This document shows positions 45,554 to 55,000 of a stretch of 64,000 bases of DNA, piece by piece (within the stretch, counting starts at the first letter, position 1; each line of letters begins with the position of its first letter). The DNA is taken from positions 1,364,001 through 1,428,000 of the forward strand of contig NZ_FSRT01000001.1 in the NCBI RefSeq assembly GCF_900143015.1. The letters run 5' to 3'. The notes beneath the pieces were generated by a model. That model ran no database searches and was not told the DNA's origin. It saw nothing but the letters and a program-made list of their open reading frames with translations. A program made the translations under genes and the position numbers. This DNA comes from Fibrobacter sp. UWB11 (GTDB lineage Bacteria > Fibrobacterota > Fibrobacteria > Fibrobacterales > Fibrobacteraceae).

Positions 45554-46369
45554 CTAGAAGAAATAAACTAGCGAAAAATCAAGCGCTAGTAAGTTTATCT
45601 TAAAATTCACAATGTTGTAAGAAACTTCACTACGACGTTCACCATTTTCTTCTACGACTATCCAAGACGAACTCAAGCCCAACAAGCCCACCGACGTTTC
45701 AAATGCCAAGCGATCCAGCACCATAATGCAAAGGCCCGGATTGATACCAAACTTAAAAGTCCATCCGTGATTACGCGTTTTCGAGACATCTTCACCATCA
45801 TCCGACTGCGAAATTCCATAAGAATATTCAGCCGTAAGCGAAGTCTCGTTAAAAAAGTAAATCGTTCTGGAATCAAAAACTTTCAAATAATTTTTAAGAA
45901 ACGGCTGGACAAAAAAGCCATTGCTCACATACTTGCGACGTTCCTTAACATCAGCCAAATCTTCGAGAATCGAATAATCGACATCGACATAAGTGCGACT
46001 ATAACCAGCACGCATACCCACAGCCATTGCATCACGAACAAAATATCCGCCAAAGGCCTCCGCCGTAAATGTATAACCTTCAGCCTTGTAAATATCGCCA
46101 AAGAGAATGTTCAAGGCATCTTCATCTGAATTTCCTTGGAGCAAAAAAAGCGTTGCACCTGTAAGGATATTTCCGCGATGAATCGCCTCATCTTGTTCAA
46201 CGGCAAAAAGGCTACCAAGGAGCCCGCCTTTTTTCGCGGGCGATTTTGTAGAATCCGTAACAGAAACATCCGGCTGATGGGTTTCAAGATAAGCCGTTGT
46301 TTCCGGCATTTTCGCCAGAACATGCACTGCAATGAGCGAAATAACAAAAAAAATAGGCCTAATATTCAT
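45554..46369 (-). CDS. Probable outer-membrane beta-barrel partner of PCMD lipoprotein
   Basis: 271 residues. Signal peptide (MNIRPIFFVISLIAVHVLA), a linker (about 20-60) and a beta-rich domain (about 65-271) with alternating residues (GNILTGATLFLLQG, YTFTAEAFGGYFVRDAMAVGMRAGYSRTYV, INLLALDFSLVYFF) ending in Phe, as outer-membrane barrels do. Directly upstream of, and cotranscribed with, the PCMD lipoprotein, suggesting a surface pair. Confidence 0.75.
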   Translation of the reverse strand: MNIRPIFFVISLIAVHVLAKMPETTAYLETHQPDVSVTDSTKSPAKKGGLLGSLFAVEQDEAIHRGNILTGATLFLLQGNSDEDALNILFGDIYKAEGYTFTAEAFGGYFVRDAMAVGMRAGYSRTYVDVDYSILEDLADVKERRKYVSNGFFVQPFLKNYLKVFDSRTIYFFNETSLTAEYSYGISQSDDGEDVSKTRNHGWTFKFGINPGLCIMVLDRLAFETSVGLLGLSSSWIVVEENGERRSEVSYNIVNFKINLLALDFSLVYFF

Positions 46370-46442
46370 AGGCCTAAAGATAAAAAATTGATTTTAAAAT
46401 CCAAATACTACAAAAAGCGTAATTTTTTAGAGTGAAAGACCA

Positions 46443-47288
46443 TCACTTTCTAAAGAAATTCACGTTGAACCAGCCTTTTTTGCCATCTTCGCTGAGTGTA
46501 ATGCCACAAGCGACAGTTTTATAGTTGCCCTTCATGTTGAGGTAATGGCCAATGTAGGAGTAATCCTCGTCTTTATTAGGGTCACGTTCGCCGCTTGTCA
46601 CAAGCGCCTTTTCGTCTTCCCACATCATCTTAAGATAAGCATCGGACACTTCAATAGCCGTTTTTCTCCAAGAGGTATTGAAATTCGGGCCGCTGTTCTG
46701 AGCCCCTTCGCCGCAAGCGCCAAAGTGACCGTGCGCCTTATTTTCCGCAAGGTCGTCACCCGCTTGCTTATCGGTGCAGGTCTGCTTTTCTTCAGGAGCT
46801 AAGGTAAGTGGTTCCAAATTTTCTGTGGCACGGTATTCGTTGATTTTGTCGAGGCAAGCTTGACGCCAATTTTCACTAAAGAACGATGTGCCCGCAGACG
46901 AAGACGATGTTGCAGATGATTTCGGTGTTTCAGAAGAAGAACTTGCAGGTTTCTTTTCAGATGAGGAACTTTCAGACTTCTTTTCTGAAGATGAACTCGA
47001 AGCTTTTGCAGAGGAAGAGCTCGATGGTTTTGCAACGGAAGAACTCGATGTTTTTGCCGAAGAAGACTGCGCAACAGACGAAGAACTTTCGGATTTCTTT
47101 GATGAAGAACTAGCCTTGCTCTTTGCGCTAGACGAGGATTTTATGACTTCGGAAGGAGAAGGCTGTTTTTCTACTTCATGGGATTCATACTTCACAACCG
47201 AAACATTATCGGAGCATGCCGTAAATGCAAAAGCAAGCGATGCACAGATTGCGAATCCTGCCGTTTTCATAAACAAATTAACTTTCAT
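46443..47288 (-). CDS. CAP (SCP/PR1)-domain lipoprotein with poly-Ser linker
   Basis: 281 residues. Lipoprotein signal (MKTAGFAICASLAFAFTAC), then about 80 residues of Ser runs punctuated by Lys/Ala/Glu, then a CAP domain (about 140-281): CLDKINEYRATENLEPL, ADDLAENKAHGHFG-type motif with the conserved His pair, and GHYLNMKGNYKTVACGI. CAP proteins bind sterols, lipids or cell-wall ligands; in bacteria the role is unknown. Two in-frame starts (47288 and 47270) both lack a strong ribosome site. Next gene on the same strand, 73 bp away, begins the beta-barrel/PCMD pair. Confidence 0.85.
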   Translation of the reverse strand: MKVNLFMKTAGFAICASLAFAFTACSDNVSVVKYESHEVEKQPSPSEVIKSSSSAKSKASSSSKKSESSSSVAQSSSAKTSSSSVAKPSSSSSAKASSSSSEKKSESSSSEKKPASSSSETPKSSATSSSSAGTSFFSENWRQACLDKINEYRATENLEPLTLAPEEKQTCTDKQAGDDLAENKAHGHFGACGEGAQNSGPNFNTSWRKTAIEVSDAYLKMMWEDEKALVTSGERDPNKDEDYSYIGHYLNMKGNYKTVACGITLSEDGKKGWFNVNFFRK

Positions 47289-47307
47289 AATATGCCCTAA
47301 TATTTTA

Positions 47308-47360
47308 GACCCTTCGACTACCCCTATCGCCTGCGGCTCCAGGGTCCGCTCAGGATGACT
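47308..47360. repeat. Dispersed palindrome (family 2), intergenic
   Basis: Contains GACCCTTCGACTACCCC, CTATCGCCTGCGGCTCCAGGG and CAGGATGAC; shares the CTATCGCC ... GGCTCCAGG core and AGGATGAC end with the copy inside tilS. Lies between the CAP protein gene and the divergent ABC-F gene. Confidence 0.55.
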
Positions 47361-47443
47361 CGTTTATTTAATTATAGCTTTTTCGGGCAGGATATGCCCT
47401 AGCCCCCTACAATCACGACCCATAATTTACTATCTTTGGCGCC

Positions 47444-49039
47444 ATGCTTAATGTTTCTAATGTCAGTCTTCAATATGGTAGCCGCGTTCTCTTCAAGGAA
47501 GTAAACCTTTCCTTCAAGCGCGGCAATTGCTACGGTGTTATCGGCGCAAACGGTGCCGGCAAGTCCACATTCCTCAAGATTCTTTCGGGCGAACTCGAAC
47601 CGAACACGGGTGAAGTCACGAAGGACCCGGGCGAACGTATCGCCGTCCTCAAGCAGGACCACTTCGCCTACGAAAACAACACTGTTCTCGAAACCGTGAT
47701 GATGGGTTTCCCGGAACTTTACGAACTTAGCAAGAAGCGCGACGAACTGTACGCACTCCCTGAAATGACCGAAGAACAGGGCATGCAGGCCATGGAAATC
47801 GAAACGCGCTTTGGCGAAATCGGCGGTTACGAAGCCGATTCCAACGCAGCTGTGCTCCTCAAGGGCCTCGGTATTCCCGAAGAATTCCACTACAACTTGA
47901 TGTCCGAACTCGATGGCGGTCAGAAGATCCGCGTGCTCTTGGCACAAGCCTTGTTTGGCAACCCGGACATTTTGCTCTTGGACGAACCGACGAACCACCT
48001 TGATTTGGAAACCGTCGGCTGGCTCGAAGACTACCTCGAACGTTTTGAAAACATCGTGATCGTGGTGAGCCATGACCGTCACTTCTTGAACGCTGTCTGC
48101 ACGCACACTTGCGATATCGACTACGGCAAGATCAACATTTATGGCGGTAACTACGAATTCTGGTACGCAGCAAGCCAGCTCGCCCAGAAGCAGCGCAAGG
48201 ACCAGAACCGCCGCGCCGAAGAAAAGATTGAAGAACTCAAGGCGTTCATCCGCCGCTTCGCATCGAATGCCGCTAAGGCCAAGCAGGCCACCAGCCGCAA
48301 GAAGCTTTTGGACAAGATGACCGTCGAAGAAATGCCGGCCTCCAGCCGTAAGTTCCCGTGGGTGAACTTCAAGATGGACCGCGAACCGGGTAAGATCGTG
48401 CTCGAAGTCAAGAACGCCACCGTTGATGGCGGCGACGGCATCATATGCAAGGGATTCGACTTCTCGCTCGGCAACCAGGACAAGGTCGCGCTCGTCGGTG
48501 AATACGACACTCTCAAGACGGCATTTTTCCAGCTCATTGCCGAAGAAATCAAAGCTCCGGATGGCGTGCTCAAGTGGGGCAACACCATCAGCTACAACTA
48601 CTTCCCGAAGAACAACGACGCTTACTTCAAGACGGACCTTTCCCTCGTGGATTGGCTGCGCCAATACAGCAAGGAACAGGACGAGACCTTCATCCGCGGA
48701 TTCCTCGGCCGTATGCTCTTTACCGGTGAAGAAGCCCTCAAGAGCGCCAACGTGCTTAGTGGTGGTGAAAAGGTGCGCTGCATGCTTTCGAAGATGATGC
48801 TTTCGAACGCAAACTGCTTGCTCCTCGACGAACCGACCGCTCACCTCGACTTGGAAGCCATCACCGCTTTGAACAACGGTCTCAAGGCATTCCAGGGTCC
48901 GGTCATCTTCTGCTCTCAGGACCATGAATTTGTCCAAACTGTCGCGAACCGCGTTTTGGAACTCACGCCGAACGGTGTTGTTGACCGCAGTATTACCTTC
49001 GACGAATGGCTTGAAACCAAGAAGACGAAGAAGAAGTAA
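47444..49039 (+). CDS. ABC-F ATPase with degenerate second nucleotide-binding site
   Basis: 531 residues, two ABC domains without TM segments. First: Walker A GANGAGKSTFLK, signature LDGGQKIRVLLAQAL, Walker B LLLDEPTNHLDLE. Second: Walker A is replaced by VALVGEYDTLKTAFFQLI (no GKS/T), but signature LSGGEKVRC and LLLDEPTAHLDL remain. ABC-F proteins act on ribosomes (E-site factors such as EttA, Uup and YbiT) rather than transporting. The linker is the usual helical arm (about 240-300). The weak second site could make it rely on one ATPase site. Initiation signals before ATG 47444 are weak. Confidence 0.88.
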   Translation: MLNVSNVSLQYGSRVLFKEVNLSFKRGNCYGVIGANGAGKSTFLKILSGELEPNTGEVTKDPGERIAVLKQDHFAYENNTVLETVMMGFPELYELSKKRDELYALPEMTEEQGMQAMEIETRFGEIGGYEADSNAAVLLKGLGIPEEFHYNLMSELDGGQKIRVLLAQALFGNPDILLLDEPTNHLDLETVGWLEDYLERFENIVIVVSHDRHFLNAVCTHTCDIDYGKINIYGGNYEFWYAASQLAQKQRKDQNRRAEEKIEELKAFIRRFASNAAKAKQATSRKKLLDKMTVEEMPASSRKFPWVNFKMDREPGKIVLEVKNATVDGGDGIICKGFDFSLGNQDKVALVGEYDTLKTAFFQLIAEEIKAPDGVLKWGNTISYNYFPKNNDAYFKTDLSLVDWLRQYSKEQDETFIRGFLGRMLFTGEEALKSANVLSGGEKVRCMLSKMMLSNANCLLLDEPTAHLDLEAITALNNGLKAFQGPVIFCSQDHEFVQTVANRVLELTPNGVVDRSITFDEWLETKKTKKK

Positions 49040-49067
49040 CTAGCGCCGCTTCGCGGCAGTTAGACCA

Positions 49068-49601
49068 ATGCATCCGATTCGGCATTTCATCACGATTACC
49101 AAGCACAAAAACGAAGTCATGAGACTTTGTTTTAAGGCAGGTATCGGGTTGCAGGGGTTGCTACACGATTTATCGAAGTACAGCCCCACCGAATTTATTC
49201 CGGGTGCAAAATATTACACGGGCAAGGAATCGCCAAACAACGGCGAACGTCGCGATACGGGCATGAGCCTCGCATGGATGCACCACAAGGGGCGCAACAA
49301 GCACCACTTTGAATTTTGGTACGATTATGATATGAAGACCAAGAAAATCGTGCCGATGGATATGCCCGACCGCTATATCAAGGAAATGTTCTGCGACCGC
49401 GTGGCCGCCTCCAAGACGTACAACAAGGAGACATACACGCAAGAAGCACCGCTCCTTTATTTGACGAAAAGCACCGCGCACGAGAAGATGACGGAAACAA
49501 CTTACAAGAAGTTACTGTTCCTGCTCAAGAAACTCGCAAAGGATGGCGAAAAAGAAACGCTTAGGTTTATGCGGCATTGCAAGGAACTGCCAACGGAATA
49601 A
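49068..49601 (+). CDS. DUF5662 family HD-like protein
   Basis: 177 residues, nearly all matching DUF5662: HPIRHFITITKHKNEV, GLLHDLSKYSPTEFIPGAKYY, AWMHHKGRNKHHFEFWYDY and YIKEMFCDRVAASKTY. The HD-like HDLSKYS and HHKGRNKHH motifs suggest a metal-dependent phosphohydrolase fold, but activity is unproven. Starts 29 bp after the ABC-F gene; the downstream CvfB frame begins 75 bp on. Confidence 0.85.
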   Translation: MHPIRHFITITKHKNEVMRLCFKAGIGLQGLLHDLSKYSPTEFIPGAKYYTGKESPNNGERRDTGMSLAWMHHKGRNKHHFEFWYDYDMKTKKIVPMDMPDRYIKEMFCDRVAASKTYNKETYTQEAPLLYLTKSTAHEKMTETTYKKLLFLLKKLAKDGEKETLRFMRHCKELPTE

Positions 49602-49675
49602 CTATATTTAATTATATCGCGGATGTCCGCGACATTACCCCCGCCCTGCGGGATACCAGAACGGAAAGGCAAATT

Positions 49676-50509
49676 ATGGAACTTGGAAGAATCAACCGCG
49701 CACGCGTCGAATCTATCACGCCACAGGGTTATTATCTGGAACTCGAAACTGGCGGAAGCGTGCTCCTCCCCGGCAACCGCAACAAATTCACGCTCGTCGA
49801 AGGCGAAATCATTGACGTGTTCGTCTATACGGACTCCGAAGACCGCCCGATTGCAACGCTCGACAAGCCGCTCGCGCAAGTGGGCGAATTCGCCGTGCTC
49901 ACGGTCAAGGAAGTCAACCGCGTCGGCGCATTTTTGGATTGGGGTCTCAACAAGGACTTGTTCCTCCCCTTCAAGCAGCAACTTGGCGAATTGCAGAAAG
50001 GCGACCGTTGCGTAGTCTTTGTTCTCGAAGACGAAAAGAGCGGACGCATTATCGCTACTGAAAAAATCAAGAGCTTTATCGACCCGGACACGAACGACTT
50101 GCACATCGGCCAGCGCGTAGAACTCGCCGCATACGAAGTCACGCCCGATTACGTCGATTGCCTTGTGGATTACCGCTACACGGGCCGCATCATGACAACA
50201 CCGGGCATGGAACGTATCTACATCGGCGATACAATGCCGGGTTACATCCAACGTTTCACGAGCGACGGAAAGATTACGCTCAACTTAACACCGGTCGGTT
50301 ACAAGGGCATGATGAAGAGCGAAAGCCCCAATGCCATTCTGCAAAAGCTCGAAGCTGCGGGCGGATTCCTCCCCTATGGTGACCACACCGATCCGGAAAC
50401 TATCCGTCGTGAATTCGGCATGTCCAAAAAGACGTTCAAGAAAATTATCGGGACGCTTTTCCGCGAAGAAAAAATCGTGATCGAAGAAGACGGAATTCGC
50501 GCGGTTTAA
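49676..50509 (+). CDS. cvfB: S1-domain RNA-binding protein (CvfB-like)
   Basis: 277 residues from ATG 49676, chosen because AAAGG precedes it and it matches the family start (MELGRINRARVES); an earlier in-frame ATG at 49577 overlaps the preceding gene. Contains several S1-like OB repeats (YYLELETGGSVLLPGNRNKFTLVEGEIIDVFVY, VGAFLDWGLNKDLFLPFKQQLGELQKGDRCVV, LVDYRYTGRIMTT) and a C-terminal winged-helix end (MSKKTFKKIIGTLFREEKIVI). CvfB proteins bind RNA and influence virulence in staphylococci; here probably a general RNA-binding regulator. Confidence 0.88.
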   Translation: MELGRINRARVESITPQGYYLELETGGSVLLPGNRNKFTLVEGEIIDVFVYTDSEDRPIATLDKPLAQVGEFAVLTVKEVNRVGAFLDWGLNKDLFLPFKQQLGELQKGDRCVVFVLEDEKSGRIIATEKIKSFIDPDTNDLHIGQRVELAAYEVTPDYVDCLVDYRYTGRIMTTPGMERIYIGDTMPGYIQRFTSDGKITLNLTPVGYKGMMKSESPNAILQKLEAAGGFLPYGDHTDPETIRREFGMSKKTFKKIIGTLFREEKIVIEEDGIRAV

Positions 50510-50520
50510 TCCCCTAAAAA

Positions 50521-50553
50521 GGAGATTCCCGCTCAGAGGCGGGAATGACAACT
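50521..50553. repeat. Dispersed palindrome (family 1), intergenic
   Basis: GGAGATTCCCGC-TCAGAG-GCGGGAATGACAACTGA: 8-bp stem and 6-nt loop, 12 bp after the cvfB-like gene. Differs from the tilS copy at 35161 by only about two positions in the core. Confidence 0.8.
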
Positions 50554-50586
50554 GAAAAGCAGCGATTTGCGGCTTTCTTCATTTTC

Positions 50587-50625
50587 AAGATTCGCGCGGC
50601 TCAACGGCCGCGCATCTTAATTTTT
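50587..50625. terminator. Bidirectional terminator between cvfB-like and ompA-like genes
   Basis: AAGAT-TC-GCGCGGC-TCAACG-GCCGCGC-ATCTT stem followed by AATTTTTAG on the plus strand, serving the convergent genes. Confidence 0.75.
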
Positions 50626-51322
50626 AGAAATTCACTTCGTCGGCGTTGAGAACCTTGAGCTCGATGCGGCGATTAGCACGACGCCCAGCTTCGGTAGCAT
50701 TGCTTTCCCTCGGACGGCTCGGGCCATAACCCACAGCAGTCACGCGTTCTGCTTCGATTCCATTTTCAATCATGTAATCGCGGACGCTATTGGCGCGGTC
50801 TTCAGAAAGTTTCTGGTTCAGTTCATCACCGCCTTCGCTACTCGTATGGCCTTCCACTTCGATTTTAGCCTTCGGATTGCGCTTGAGGCCAGCAATGGCA
50901 GCATTGAGCGTTTTCAAAGAACCCGGAACGAGTTCTGCGCTACCGGCCTTGAACGTAACACCCGTGAGTTCAGAACGAGTATCATCAAAGACGACTGTAA
51001 TTCCACCCGTGCTTGCCGTGCGCGACACATACGGAGTTTCGCCACATTCGAACGGACCCGTCAAACTTTCGCAGAGAATCGTGTAAGTATCTTCACGCGG
51101 AATATGGAAACTGGCTTCGCCATACACGTCCGTCGTAATCACCACCTTTTTACCCTTGTTCTGCCCCACAAACGTGAGTTTTTTCTTTGCATGCGGAACG
51201 TCCTCGTTGTTCGTGTAAGTCACATTCAAAACAGCGTGAGTCTTGTTCGGGGCGAGCTTTCCGGCAGATGCAAACGAAACTGCCACCATCGCCGAAAGCA
51301 GGGTGCGTGAAATCATTCTCAT
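50624..51322 (-). CDS. OmpA-family peptidoglycan-associated outer-membrane protein
   Basis: About 232 residues. Signal peptide MRMISRTLLSAMVAVSFASA; ATG 51322 follows GGAG and is preferred to the in-frame upstream start at 51352. N-terminal beta-sandwich domain (about 20-110) of carboxypeptidase-regulatory/Ig-like pattern (DVYGEASFHIPREDTYTI), then a C-terminal OmpA domain (about 125-232) with VEGHTSSEGGDELNQKLSEDRANSV and GPSRPRESNATEAGRRANRR, the residues that grip diaminopimelate. Likely anchors the outer membrane to the cell wall. Confidence 0.85.
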   Translation of the reverse strand: MRMISRTLLSAMVAVSFASAGKLAPNKTHAVLNVTYTNNEDVPHAKKKLTFVGQNKGKKVVITTDVYGEASFHIPREDTYTILCESLTGPFECGETPYVSRTASTGGITVVFDDTRSELTGVTFKAGSAELVPGSLKTLNAAIAGLKRNPKAKIEVEGHTSSEGGDELNQKLSEDRANSVRDYMIENGIEAERVTAVGYGPSRPRESNATEAGRRANRRIELKVLNADEVNF

Positions 51323-51443
51323 TCTTGTACTCCAATTGATTTTTCGAGCCAAAAATAAAAATTGATAGACGGAGTTTCAAATTATCTTTAAATATTTTTT
51401 GAAATTTCTAGATTTGCGCCCGTACGATATACAAGGAGATTCC

Positions 51444-52499
51444 ATGAACTTCAAAAAATTCACAAGCGCACTTTTGGTTGCAGGTCTCGTCTCTGCAGCC
51501 GCTGCAGCCGATGGCGAATTCGGCCTCAAGGGCAACGTCCAAACGCAAGCTACCAAGATGATCGCAGACCGCGACAACAACTTGAGCTCCCTCTGGATCC
51601 GCGCCAACATTGGCGGGCAGTACAAGAGCGAAAACTTCGACGCTCTCGTGATGCTTCGTATTTTTGCCCCGCAGTTCGGCAACAAGATTAAAGATGGTGA
51701 CGGCAAGACCACGAGCTACGACAAGATTCTCGCCGACCTCTACTGGGCAAACTACAAGTGGAATTTTGAAACCTATAAGTTGAACCTCAAGATTGGTCAC
51801 TGGAAAACGGACTGGTCCCAGTCTACCCACTTCGGTACCTATATCGATAAGGACCTCACGGCACGCGGTCTCTGGATGCGCGATTACAGCCACAACGCTA
51901 TTGAACTCGGCTGGCAGACAGGTTACTCCAACTTCACCGCCATGCTCGCCACACGTGACAACAAGGCTAACACGGGTTACTTCCGCTTAGAAGAAGGCCT
52001 CAAGTTCGACTTCCCGCTCGAAGCTAAGCTCGCCTACCGCGTGAACGCTGTTGACGTCGTGCAAAATTCGGCATACATCACCCACCGTATAGCAACATAC
52101 TTGAGCTACAAGCCGATTGAATTTTTACGTTTCTATGGTGAATATGGCTATATCCATACGCAAAAAGACAGCCACATCAATGGTAAAGAAGAAAACTATG
52201 TCGCTCAGGAATACAAATACATGAAGCCGGGTGACTCTTACCATCCGTTCTATCTCGGTGCTGAATACACCCCGAAAAAGGATTGCTTCATGAACACTCT
52301 CATGAGCAGCCTCTACGTCGAATGGGAACACATCAACGACCGTGCAGCTCTCACTGGTGGAAAGAACATCGATAACTGGGCATGGACCGTAGCTTGGGCC
52401 AAGAAAATCGCAAATTCCAAGCTCCAGTTCAGTGTTTATAGCGGCAACGAAATCAGCGATGTCGGTTTTGCATTCCGCTTGACCAGCACAATCAAGTAA
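51444..52499 (+). CDS. Porin-like outer-membrane beta-barrel
   Basis: About 351 residues from ATG 51444, which follows AAGGAG; in-frame codons further upstream precede that site. Signal peptide MNFKKFTSALLVAGLVSAAAA, then repeated antiparallel strands with aromatic girdles (WIRANIGGQYKSENFDALVMLRIF, WNFETYKLNLKIGHWKTDW, FYLGAEYTPKK) ending in a barrel-closing strand (VGFAFRLTSTIK). Looks like a medium-size porin; exact family not identified. Divergent from the ompA-like gene; terminator follows at 52561. Confidence 0.8.
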   Translation: MNFKKFTSALLVAGLVSAAAAADGEFGLKGNVQTQATKMIADRDNNLSSLWIRANIGGQYKSENFDALVMLRIFAPQFGNKIKDGDGKTTSYDKILADLYWANYKWNFETYKLNLKIGHWKTDWSQSTHFGTYIDKDLTARGLWMRDYSHNAIELGWQTGYSNFTAMLATRDNKANTGYFRLEEGLKFDFPLEAKLAYRVNAVDVVQNSAYITHRIATYLSYKPIEFLRFYGEYGYIHTQKDSHINGKEENYVAQEYKYMKPGDSYHPFYLGAEYTPKKDCFMNTLMSSLYVEWEHINDRAALTGGKNIDNWAWTVAWAKKIANSKLQFSVYSGNEISDVGFAFRLTSTIK

Positions 52500-52560
52500 T
52501 AAACGCCAAAACGCGCGGGCATATTAACGAAACTGCGCGAAATTCGCGAAAAGCATTTGA

Positions 52561-52594
52561 AAAGCCAGGGTAACAAGCCCTGGCTTTCATTTTA
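52561..52594 (+). terminator. Rho-independent terminator of the porin-like gene
   Basis: Perfect 10-bp stem AAAGCCAGGG / CCCTGGCTTT with loop TAACAAG, then CATTTTA. Confidence 0.85.
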
Positions 52595-52654
52595 CCCATA
52601 ACGAGAAATAATGGATGGGGCAAGCCCCAACGCAAGAGCTAAACAAGAAATTAT

Positions 52655-52683
52655 GGATCCTTCGCTGACGCTCAGGATGACGA
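52655..52683. repeat. Dispersed palindrome (family 2), intergenic
   Basis: GGATCCTTCGCTGACGCTC followed by AGGATGACG; the same GGATCC ... AGGATGAC frame as the tilS and 47308 copies, with a shorter arm. Confidence 0.65.
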
Positions 52684-52693
52684 AATGCGGAAA

Positions 52694-52727
52694 ATAAAAA
52701 CGACCAGCCTTTCGGTTGGTCGTTTTT
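52694..52727 (-). terminator. Terminator of tRNA-Glu
   Basis: Minus-strand stem AAAAACGACCAACC / GGCTGGTCGTTTTT (one G-U) with GAAA loop, directly after the tRNA 3' end, then TATTTTC. Confidence 0.8.
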
Positions 52728-52728
52728 A

Positions 52729-52801
52729 TACCCCCAAGCGGACTCGAACCGCTGTTGCGGGAATGAGAATCCCGAGTCCTGGGCCACTAGACGATGGGGG
52801 C
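52729..52801 (-). tRNA. tRNA-Glu (anticodon CTC)
   Basis: Acceptor GCCCCCA pairs with TGGGGGT (G-U at the first pair); anticodon arm CGGGA-TTCTCAT-TCCCG gives CTC; T arm AGCGG-TTCGAGT-CCGCT. Discriminator A; CCA not encoded. Its promoter is at 52813. Confidence 0.92.
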
Positions 52802-52812
52802 AAGTGCGGCAC

Positions 52813-52841
52813 ATTATAGCAATTTAAGCCATATCCGTCAA
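52813..52841 (-). promoter_or_regulatory. Promoter of tRNA-Glu
   Basis: Minus strand TTGACG (52841-52836), 17-bp spacer and a perfect TATAAT (52818-52813), 12 bp before the tRNA. Confidence 0.8.
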
Positions 52842-52908
52842 CCAATAATTGAATTTATTTGCTGACGGATTTTGTGCGCGCTCGAGAGCATTGCTCTCGC
52901 GAAAGCCC

Positions 52909-54843
52909 TTAGTCTCTGTAGAAGAGGTCAAGGTTGCTCTTAACCGGCGTAGAAGCTTCGAGATTCGTAACATAGTCGTTGAATGCAGTCATCACGCCAA
53001 AGCGGTATGCATTGTCTACATCCTGCTTGATAGCGTCTTCAACGTCTTCAATCTTCGGAGCCTTCTTGGAAACTACCTTGAGCATCACGGCGCCATTTTC
53101 AGCGACAACCGGAGCAGTCCATTCACCGACCTTAGCCTTGCCCACAACGCGTGCGACCTGAGCATTGCCGTAACCAAAGCCCGGAACGAAACCTTCAACA
53201 GATGCATTCTTGGATTCGATTTCGACCTTTTCGATCTTGGCTGCTGCGGTATCAGCCGGATTGTAAGCCTTCACCTGTGCGGCAACAGAATTCAAGTAGT
53301 TTTCAGCAGCCTTAGCAGCCTTCTGCTTGAGGAGAGTTTCCTTGATATTATCGTAGTAGAGCGGGAGGCTACGTTCGCCAGCCTTGAAGGAACCAACCTT
53401 CTTAGCAATGACAACCCACTTGTTGTTTCTGAGCACGCCAGAAATTTCGCTGTCTTCCTTCGGGAGGTTTTCGTTCGGCCATGCGAAAGAAGCGAGACCC
53501 TTGAGGTAACCAAAGGCAGCCATGTTGCCATCACGAGAAACCCATTCAGAAGTCTTGACTTCGAGACCGCGAGCCTGAGCTTCGGTGAGCAAGTCAGAAC
53601 CAGCATCGACATCCTTCTTGATGTTCGTGAGGATCTTTTCGAGGCTATCAATAGTATTAGAAGAAGCAGTCACCGTAAGGAGAATGTGGCCAACCTTGAC
53701 CTTTTCGACTTCACCCTTGGCATTCTTCACATTACCGTAAGACTTAATGATGTGGTAACCGAACTGAGAACGAACCGGTTCAGAAATCTTGCCTGAATCA
53801 AGAGCGAAAGCAGCGTCTTCGAACGGCTTGACATAAGCGCCACGGCCAACGAAATCATCGCTCAAGATGCCACCCTTTTCTGCACTACCCGGATCTTCAG
53901 AAGAAACGCGGGCCATGTCTTCGAACGTCGTTGTCGAAGAAGAATCGGTGAGCTGGTAGTAAAGAGTCATTGCATATTCACGGATGCTAGCATCGTCGCC
54001 TGCAGTAGCTTCGACCGGAATGGAAACATACTGGAACTGAGCAATGTCCTTCTGCACAAAGAAACTATCAGCATGAGCCTTGAAGTAGCCAGCAACCATC
54101 ACGCTATCCACGGAGTTGCTATCCACAACAAACGATGCACTCGGGGCGACCGCCACCTGCAGTTCGTAATCCGTCAAGCGACGTTCAACACTCCACTTGG
54201 CTTCGAGAGCAGTCGGATGAACAGAAGCACCAATCAAAGTCTGGAGCTGACGAGCCGGAATGGTGTTGTTCTTCATTTCGTCTTCGAGCATGAGCATGGC
54301 GCTCCAGCGGTATGCAGCCGGAGTTTCAATCCAAGCGTCATAATCAGCCTTGTTGAAAGTCGTGTCCGTGAGGAACTTCGGCAAAGAAGCGATGTAGGCC
54401 TGAGAACGCTGCATCAAGTCTTCCTGAGAGGTAGCCTGCTGCTGGATAGCATAGAGGCGAGCCTGAGCTTCCTGAACCAAACGACCGCGAACAGCGTCGG
54501 AATTGCGCTTGAACTCGTTCTTGAGTTCTGCAACCGAGGCGTTAAGTTCGGCCTTTTCGAACTGTTCAGCAAAAAGAGCCTGACGGACGAAGCTAGAGAA
54601 CACCTGAGCGCGGAGCTGGGAGTACTGTTCGTCGTCCAAGTGCTGATTCTGGTACTGATTCTGCACGATCATCTTCACGCGAGAATCAAAGTCCGTGTAA
54701 GAAATCTTGGTATCATTGACAACGCCGATAGGATAGCTACGTCCCTGATCCGGAACACGGTCCATGGCGAGAAGACCGATGGCGATACCGGCAGCAAAGA
54801 TCACAATTACCCACTTGGCTTTTTCATTAATCCACGTTAACAT
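52909..54843 (-). CDS. ppiD: PpiD/SurA-like periplasmic peptidyl-prolyl isomerase chaperone
   Basis: About 644 residues. N-terminal membrane anchor ([17 protein letters not shown], about 11-27) then a long helical SurA_N-like region (about 40-240), a parvulin domain (about 255-400; [25 protein letters not shown] and [12 protein letters not shown]) and helical C-terminal parts. Such proteins hold outer-membrane precursors as they emerge from Sec. ATG 54843 is chosen because GGAG precedes it and the anchor begins at once; the longer frame to 54927 adds unlikely residues. Divergent from nadB. Confidence 0.88.
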   Translation of the reverse strand: MLTWINEKAKWVIVIFAAGIAIGLLAMDRVPDQGRSYPIGVVNDTKISYTDFDSRVKMIVQNQYQNQHLDDEQYSQLRAQVFSSFVRQALFAEQFEKAELNASVAELKNEFKRNSDAVRGRLVQEAQARLYAIQQQATSQEDLMQRSQAYIASLPKFLTDTTFNKADYDAWIETPAAYRWSAMLMLEDEMKNNTIPARQLQTLIGASVHPTALEAKWSVERRLTDYELQVAVAPSASFVVDSNSVDSVMVAGYFKAHADSFFVQKDIAQFQYVSIPVEATAGDDASIREYAMTLYYQLTDSSSTTTFEDMARVSSEDPGSAEKGGILSDDFVGRGAYVKPFEDAAFALDSGKISEPVRSQFGYHIIKSYGNVKNAKGEVEKVKVGHILLTVTASSNTIDSLEKILTNIKKDVDAGSDLLTEAQARGLEVKTSEWVSRDGNMAAFGYLKGLASFAWPNENLPKEDSEISGVLRNNKWVVIAKKVGSFKAGERSLPLYYDNIKETLLKQKAAKAAENYLNSVAAQVKAYNPADTAAAKIEKVEIESKNASVEGFVPGFGYGNAQVARVVGKAKVGEWTAPVVAENGAVMLKVVSKKAPKIEDVEDAIKQDVDNAYRFGVMTAFNDYVTNLEASTPVKSNLDLFYRD

Positions 54844-55000
54844 AGAGACAACTCCATTAAAATTTTGTCGCACGAAAAATAGCAAAAAAAAATGTTTGCA
54901 TTTTATTTTATCGAAATTGCAAGCCAAATATAATGCCGAAAAGCCCTATTTTTTCTATTTATTGGACATAAAAAATACATCAATTCCTTTGGAGTATCTC

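Noticed and set aside
47399-48937. Minus-strand ORF of 512 codons opposite the ABC-F gene
   Set aside because: Antisense to clear Walker and signature motifs; composition is a mirror of the real gene.
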